Of a DNA stretch of 64,000 nucleotides, positions 57,961-64,000 are shown piece by piece. The notes beneath the pieces are model-generated. The model was not told the origin of the DNA. It saw only the letters and a program-made list of their open reading frames with translations, and did no database searches. The DNA is from Erythrocercus mccallii. Taxonomy: Eukaryota > Chordata > Aves > Passeriformes > Dicruridae. The position numbers and the translations under genes are program-made. The DNA is taken from the NCBI GenBank assembly GCA_013397435.1, contig VZRG01001626.1:62001-126000 (forward strand), written 5' to 3'. How positions within the stretch are numbered: the stretch's first letter is position 1; the number at the start of each line of letters is the position of its first letter.

Positions 57961-60900
57961 CTGGAAAACAAGACACAATGGGGAGAAATAAGCTGTAGAT
58001 AAAGGAAAGTTCAGCCAGCCAAAGTTTTCAGCTTTCAGATGTGCCTTAGGCACAGACTCAGTGCAGTGTGACTGCCCAGCTAAGAGAGGCAGCATCTCTA
58101 AAAACAATCATGTCTTCTCTCATTTTCAAATGTAGGATTTTTTTTCTGTTTGCTGAAGAACAAAACTACAAACCATGCCCAGAGGGGTAAGTTAGCACAC
58201 AGCAAAAAAAATCATGCTGAAGAAAATAAAGGATTTGTTCTTCATTTCCACATTGCCCTCAGTCAAGTCTAAAATCAGCTGATCTGAAAGTGCATGGCTT
58301 ACCCAGGTTTAACTGGTTATTTCCTACCACAGTGATGGAAATGTTATTCCACATGGTTTTTTCAAACAAGCTACCAGTTCTGCTTATCTCTCTTAGATAC
58401 TTCACTCTTTTTCCTCAGTTGCTGTCCATCTCCCCTGCTACAGCTACAGCAGGCAGGAAAAAACCACTAAAATTTGGAAAAATCCACCTTCAGAGGATTT
58501 TGTGGGCATACAAATGACACTTTCACTGATTGAACTTTTGAAGTTCTCATATATTTTGTCCAAAGCACTATGTTAATTTTTAATTCTGCCTTTCTCTCCC
58601 TCCAAAGTGCCACTGACTTTTTTTTCTTGTTCATAGTTCTGCCAGTGCAGGGAAGAGAGGGCAGAGCACAGAGCCCCAGCTCCATTTCCAAAAAAAAAAA
58701 AAGTCTCTGGTAGCTGAAGAGGTGAGAGGTTTAAGGACAGAGGGCATGGAGAGCAAGGGTTTAGGGTCTCAGCCTGGTGATGTGAAACCAACAGCTCCAC
58801 TCCTGGGGTTCTTAGGAATTCTTTTAAACCTTTGCACCAAATCCAGTGAAGGAATAAATTTTTCACAAGCAAACTATATTCTGTAGAAAAAGTAAACCCA
58901 GTATAGATTTGGGTTGGAAAATTCAATTAAAAAATAGCCATTCCCTTGAGTCTAAACATCTGAAGAGAAAGTTAAAAGCAGAATATGTAAATATTTACCT
59001 GCTATCATTATGTGGCTCATGTTGTAACCTGTGTAAATGTACACTCCAATACAGGGCACTCTGTTGAACACTATCTCAGTTCAAAATATTTTTAGATTAA
59101 GATTAAAAAGACCTTTTAGATTAATTACCTAAATTGCTAATAAATGAAATACTGAAAAACCACTTTTAAAAAGTCAGAGTAAGGCAAAACATGCATTTAC
59201 CTTCTTCTGCTTTCTGTAAGGAAGTAAGGAACAGAGCAGCAGCTTCAGAAAGAGATAAAGGATTTGTGTTTTGGCTGCGTGTTTCTAGAATGAAAAAATC
59301 AGAGATGCATGGTTTGTTAGTGTCTTATGGCATTTCTTGGCTTTGTTCTTTGCTTTTTTATTATTTCTATAACTAGACTCAAAGACAGGAAAATATTGTC
59401 TTCACTCTATAACATTGCTCAAAACTAGCCTGATAATTAACACAAGAGAGATTAACAATCTTTTTAAAGGGAGGTTATTTCAAAGTTCCTCAGAAGATAA
59501 AAAGAACATTTTCTGGTTTTGTAAGTTCCTAACTTTTTCTTTTCCTAACTTTTTTTTCTGTTCCCTCCAGAAACATTTCCTAGTGTGAATTGATGTTTTC
59601 TGCTTCTGTTATTTGTTGCTTCAGCACAATTAATAGCTTGATTCGATTTTTTTTTTTTCCAGTGCAAAAAGAAAGTCAAAAGCACTGATGAAAATCCCAC
59701 TTAGCAGCCAGGTCAGTCTGGAAATTATGTAAATGAAATCACACAGGTGCACCAGAGAGAAAAGTCAGTCTTTACCACATGCGAGTTGGATTGAAGGGAC
59801 GAAAAAAAGGGGGAGTTAGTTGTTTCCTTGGCTATGATTCCAAGAAAACAAATCCCCTCCCATTTCCAGGGATTTCTCCCATAAGCTGGGGAAGATGGAT
59901 GGGCTCCACACCCCTGTGATGATGGACTCACCAAGCTGCTCTCTGTCATACAAGTCCTTCCTCTGGCTCTCATCTGAGATGAAGCGACGTCCCTCTACAA
60001 AAGCAGTGGGAGAAGGGTGAAAACAACACCCCAATTTGTTGTAATTCCTACTTCATAATCCCTAAAGGACTCTTTTCAATTTTGTATATGGTCAAGAGCC
60101 TTCAATCTCTTTGCTGGACTATAAAGTATTGTCTTTTAAATTGTATTTCTATTTAAACAAAGGAAAACAAGTCACCCCAAATCCCAAACTAACAAAATTA
60201 AATCGCATTCTTTCCTGTGCATCAATAAGAATGATAAAAAGGGAAGTAGCACAATGCATAATTCAAAGAAGAATAATTTAAAGAAGGAAGAATTTTAAAA
60301 AAAAGGGTCAAAATCTTCACTTTTATGCCTAGAAATAATATATTAATATCACTAGAACTTTCAGTTACATTTACAGTTGTTTGGAGCTTATATTTATTTT
60401 GTGTTGCAATTATTTATATTGTTTGTTTATATTTATTGCAAATATTTATATTGTTTCCCTTTTGCATTTCTCTCAGGATTGACCTTTTTTTGCTCTAATT
60501 TACAGGGAGCTCTCTTAATACCTGCCCTCCCTGATATCTTTTAATTTTAAATCAACAATTCAGAATACATTTTTTCATATTAATATTTCTGATAAATTTG
60601 ATTTTTTGGATCGAAGGACAAAATCTCTTACTAAGTGCAGAATCAGAGAATATTCTGAGTGGGAAGGACCCACAAGGACCGTTGAGTCACTTTGATGTGA
60701 ATGGCCTATACAGGGACCAAAGGTGTGACATAATTAGCACCGTGCATTTAGCACATCCTCCCTGCAAGCCACAAAACTTCTACTCCCCACAGCATCCTCA
60801 GGATCTCCCGCTTGTGTGGAACCAAGGAATAATCCAAGGTTGAGAAATAATAATAATAATAATCCAGGGGTGGAGAAAATGGTCTCCTCAAAATGGAAAG

Positions 60901-62073
60901 AGCTTAGGACTTACGTGCACCCTTCAAATAGAGCATGGCCTGAGGAGTCCAGTTTCTCCTTTGGAAATGAGCCTTTATGCCGAAAAAAGAAGAGAGAAAA
61001 GAGACATGTCAATGACATTCCATGCCACCACTAATTAGTGCAAATACTTAATGGCACCAAGCTCTGAGCTTCACAAGCTCCAGCCTGAGCTCACCTGAGG
61101 GGCACTCCAGGAGAAGGTGACGAAGGACGCTGCCAGGAGCAGGGCCAGGGCAGACATTGTGAGTTTATGCAGCCCCTGTGCACAACAGAGAACCACAAGG
61201 TGCAGGAAAAGTCTTTCACATCAGCACGTCCTTCCAGCTTCACATCTAAATGTGCTGCTGCCTTGTCCCTGTCTTGCTGCCAAACCTCCTCTTGCTCAGG
61301 GGTGTTTCAGTGCGTGCTGATCTGATCAGAGGATTAATGTTAAATAGAACTTTATTGTTTTTACTCAAATCCATTCTGTCTTGGTGAGAACTGCCATCAA
61401 GATGAGCACCTTTTGTACTCTTATTTACAAGGACATCAGATCCTCCAGAAATAAGAATAATGTACAAATTAATGGGTAAAAGTGGTATAAAATCTAGCTT
61501 GATTTTACCAAACCACAGACAACAAGCAAATGTAGGGGGCTTGTCATTCCAAACAAACAAACCAACCAACCAGGAGACAAAATCTCTACTTCCTCAGCTT
61601 ACACAAAAAGGAAAAGAAATTTTAAATTTAGCATCCTATCAAAATCAATCATGATTAACACAAGTCACAAGACTGTTTTCTTTCAATTCTTGGAGTTTGC
61701 TCACTGATGCAGCACATGCAAATGGAAGCACTGAGCATGAATCCTCTGTGCACAAGTTGGACCTCTGCTTGTTCAAACAAACCATGTTGATATTCATGTA
61801 TTGATAACAGTGATGGGCACCAGAGCATCTAACTTTATGTTTCACAGTGGTTCATTTCATCCTGAGTTTGAGAGGTTGTGCTATTGGTGTTTTTTCAATG
61901 CAGTTGTTTAAAATACACATAATATATCTGTATGTACATTTCTTTCAGGTTATTTTTAAGGAAAATTTCTTAAGCCCCCCTGCAGCTCCTAAGTATTGCA
62001 CTCACATGGAAAAACAGCATTAATTGCAAAGTAAATATTTGCCACACACCAAAAAATTCTCACTTACCTTCAT
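57902..62073 (-). CDS. SPX: Spexin prohormone (complete, six coding exons)
   Basis: SPX encodes a secreted peptide hormone acting through galanin receptors 2 and 3 in known vertebrates. Minus-strand exons in transcript order are 62068-62073, 61095-61175, 60915-60972, 59932-59994, 59201-59284 and 57902-57960. They total 351 bp, 116 residues, the same length as human with no gap. The layout is: signal peptide roughly residues 1-26 with core A-L-A-L-L-L-A-A-S-F; R34-R35 cleavage site; mature spexin N-W-T-P-Q-A-M-L-Y-L-K-G-A-Q (36-49), identical to the human peptide; G50-R51-R52 amidation and cleavage signal; the NPQ-like segment from F53; and the conserved C-terminal L-L-N-W. The two-codon first exon was chosen because ATG-AAG followed by gtaagt joins in phase to G-L-x-x-L, matching the human M-K-G-L-R-S-L start. 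Position next to GYS2 in opposite orientation agrees with synteny. Confidence 0.95.
57961..59200 (-). other. SPX: SPX intron 5
   Basis: A 1.2-kb intron with no recognised repeat apart from a poly-A/poly-T run near 58690-58701. Confidence 0.7.
59201..59284 (-). CDS. SPX: SPX exon 5, residues 70-97
   Basis: The acceptor is ttcattctag and the donor gtaaat. It encodes E-T-R-S-Q-N-T-N-P-L-S-L-S-E-A-A-A and L-T-S-L-Q-K-A-E-E. The S-E-A-A...S-L-Q-K frame matches human P-E-A-A...S-L-Q-K. Confidence 0.95.
59932..59994 (-). CDS. SPX: SPX exon 4, residues 49-69
   Basis: The acceptor is gcttttgtag and the donor gtgagt. It encodes the G-R-R amidation/cleavage signal and F-I-S-D-E-S-Q-R-K-D-L-Y-D-R-E-Q-L. 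Gln49 is split C|AG with exon 3. Confidence 0.96.
60639..60760 (-). mobile_element. Degenerate CR1 tail in SPX intron 3
   Basis: On the plus strand it starts agaatcagagaatattctga and continues gggaaggacccacaaggacc gttgagtc, the reversed form of a CR1 tail subtype. The 3' limit is blurred. Confidence 0.6.
60846..60863 (+). repeat. (AAT)6 microsatellite
   Basis: Six AAT units in SPX intron 3, about 50 bases from the exon 3 donor. Confidence 0.9.
60915..60972 (-). CDS. SPX: SPX exon 3, mature spexin peptide
   Basis: The acceptor is gcataaag after a pyrimidine tract and the donor gtaagt. It encodes A-H-F-Q-R-R then spexin residues 36-48 and one base of Gln49. Confidence 0.97.
61095..61175 (-). 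CDS. SPX: SPX exon 2, signal peptide
   Basis: The acceptor is ttgtgcacag and the donor gtgagc. It encodes 27 residues from G-L-H-K-L-T-M to S-A-P-Q. The internal Met9 codon is at 61157-61155 and could start a shorter signal peptide. Confidence 0.93.
61176..62067 (-). other. SPX: SPX intron 1
   Basis: A 0.9-kb intron with an (AAAC)/(AACC) run near 61551-61571; no exon or transposon recognised. Confidence 0.7.
62068..62073 (-). CDS. SPX: SPX exon 1, start codon exon (Met-Lys)
   Basis: Only ATG-AAG is coding, followed by gtaagtg. Another gtaagt sits immediately upstream of the ATG (see findings). Joining to exon 2 restores the M-K-G-L start known from human. Confidence 0.85.
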
Positions 62074-62155
62074 ACTTACCTCTGTGACAAACCTTCAGTC
62101 TTCTTTCCTTGGGATGATGTGCCACAAGATCTCCTTCCTACATGTCCAGGGGTCC

Positions 62156-62208
62156 CTTTTTAAATTTTCAGAGTGGAGGTGCCCTCCCCTCCCGTGGTGG
62201 GGCGGAGG
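62156..62208 (-). promoter_or_regulatory. SPX: SPX core promoter: TATA-like element and GC box
   Basis: Read on the minus strand, a cctccgcccc GC box (62208-62199) is followed by ATTTAAAAAG (about 62166-62156). With the usual 25-30 base spacing, transcription would start near 62130 and give a 5' UTR of about 55 bases before the ATG at 62073. Confidence 0.5.
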
Positions 62209-64000
62209 AGTCTGAAGGGATCTCTTGTCAGCCCTGTAGATGGAGAAGCAGAAGGTCTGATGACTCCTGAGGGAAACCTGCAGCCTTGCAGGAAGTCCTG
62301 ATTGAAATGATTGAAAGATGGATGCACTTGGAGATGCACCCCATTAACCAGGTGAACACCTCCTGAATATATCAGCATGAGCCCTGTGTGTTTGCAATGC
62401 ATCACCTTCCTGCTGGATGATCAATAATCACAGCCAGAGTGGGTATTAATATGGATGGTGAGAGTTTACCCAGGATAATCTACAATATATCACATTAGTA
62501 TCCCTTGTGGGAGCTGGAAAAGCTGCTAAATTACTTGCCAGCATCAAGAAAAAAGTGTCACTAGGTTGAGGTTATTCCTTGCATACATTCAGAGGATGTA
62601 GTCTATGGTTTGATTCTCTAATGATCTTCTGCATCTAGTTTTCTTACAAGTAAAAATACAAAAGCTCATCAACAACAACAACAAAAAAGACCAAAGATAC
62701 CAGAAAAACCCTGAACTCCTAATAGTCAGAAACACTTTTCTGTCTCATGGATTGGCTGGAGTAAAAGCCCAGCTCATGGGCTTGAACAGGTCAAACAGTG
62801 AAGCAGTGAACAGAAAAAAGGCAGGCATCAGGGAAGTCATTTCCATGAGCTGCTTCTGGGTGATTGTTGGGTTCTTTGCAGTGATGGAGAGTGGGTTTGG
62901 TCCTCAGGCAAAGAGCTAATCATGCTTGATGCCTGGCCTTACTTGCTCTATAGCCAGGGTTTTCATCTTTCCTCCTGCACTTTTTCCTTTGTAAACTTGA
63001 TGGAAGCAGATGGAGAAGCAAAGCAAATGGGGAGGCAGAAATTTGCTGTTTAGAAAATTGACCAATGGAAAGTTTCCTGCAGCAGCCTCACGAATAGGAC
63101 CAACCCATGGTGTGACAAAAATCCAGATCAGACTGTGCATGTGACAAACACTGGCTCATGGATGTGGAGTCCAAGGAGGAATGTGCAGACAGGCACTGCT
63201 GCTGCTCACGCTGCGCTCCTCCCTGGCATTGTGGGTCTGCGGACACTGTTCCAAAGCACATTATTAAGTGAAGGTGCAATTGCTGTCCAGCTTTTTGGGG
63301 TTTCACGCTGTTCCCTGCTCATGCCACACAGAAATGCTGACTGAATATACAGAATTGCCATCAGCTGCAGCTTGTGCCGGTGTAGAAACAAGAAACCAGA
63401 GAGAGGTTCAGGTTTTGGTCTCAAGCAGCTCCTGTGGTGGCTGGGAGCTGCTGTTAAGAGTTCTATCCTTTTTAAAAGGCCATGCCCTGGTGAATCCTAG
63501 CCAGTAAAAGGGATTCTACTTACACCTACTTCATTGTGAAGTTTATTTTCCCTGCTCTTTTCCTTGTGCTCTGGCAGATCAGAGACATTTCTTGATGATG
63601 CTTAACCCTTAGCCTTAGAAGGGGGCTGTGCATGTCATCCAGGAGACATTTAACATGCAGAGGCTTGGAAAAGGTAAAGCTACTCCCCTATTCCTTTCTG
63701 GGGTGACTTTAGATATTCCTGTTATGCACAGACCACAGGGCTGGAATCAAAACTTTCAGCTGAACCTGTGAAATTTAACCCCCTGCCTTTAGGGCATGTG
63801 AAGTATCTCTTCAGAACAGTTCTCCTCATGATAGGAAAACTAAAATGTGTCTGGCACTGAAAATAAATCCTGCTTTTCCTGCCACTGGAATGAGACGAGA
63901 TAACACAAAAGAAACAGCAGGGGACAACCAGCTCAGCCTCTTCCATTGCAGCGGGGGAGAAGAGCAGGAGAATGGGAGGCATGGAGAAAGATGCTACCAC
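62209..64000. other. Region upstream of SPX
   Basis: No coding exon or clear transposon was recognised. An (AAC)n-like run occurs at 62667-62686. GOLT1B is the next gene expected from synteny, but none of its hydrophobic four-span protein is visible here. Confidence 0.65.

Noticed and set aside
62209..64000. GOLT1B or another gene upstream of SPX
   Set aside because: Synteny predicts GOLT1B next, but none of the open frames here shows its transmembrane segments or splice structure; the 92-codon frame at 63722-64000 has no recognisable domain.

Overview
This is a vertebrate nuclear window, almost certainly from a bird. The evidence is many CR1 LINE tails ending in the avian-type ATTCTGTGATT/ATTCTATGATT signature, compact GT-AG introns, and three genes in the conserved vertebrate order LDHB - GYS2 - SPX (human 12p12 block). 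The species cannot be fixed from the sequence; a songbird is plausible but unproven.

Layout: (1) 1-4,020, plus strand: the last four coding exons of LDHB (lactate dehydrogenase B), whose 5' exons lie before the window. (2) 4,020-14,460: intergenic DNA with two CR1 copies. (3) 14,462-54,054, plus strand: complete GYS2 (liver glycogen synthase), 16 coding exons, 704 codons, every junction canonical and in phase. Its introns carry most of the repeats: CR1 in both orientations, a candidate solo LTR, a 55-bp tandem duplication and simple repeats. (4) 54,280-57,470: convergent intergenic space. (5) 57,902-62,073, minus strand: complete SPX (spexin prohormone), six coding exons, 116 codons, with a TATA-like/GC-box promoter near 62.15-62.21 kb. 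(6) 62.2-64.0 kb: no gene seen; GOLT1B, the next gene expected by synteny, must lie beyond the window.

The three genes are metabolic neighbours (lactate/pyruvate interconversion, hepatic glycogen synthesis, a secreted metabolic peptide), but they are an ancient synteny block and not an operon. No new multi-gene system was found. The observations most worth checking are a degenerate version of the mammalian LDHB readthrough tail, two tandem splice donors flanking the SPX start codon, loss of a dibasic site bounding the second spexin peptide, a 110-codon ORF in the SPX 3' UTR, an in-phase cryptic terminal exon in GYS2 intron 7, and inverted CR1 copies flanking the catalytic exons of GYS2. All work was done by eye, and comparisons with human proteins rest on recalled sequences.
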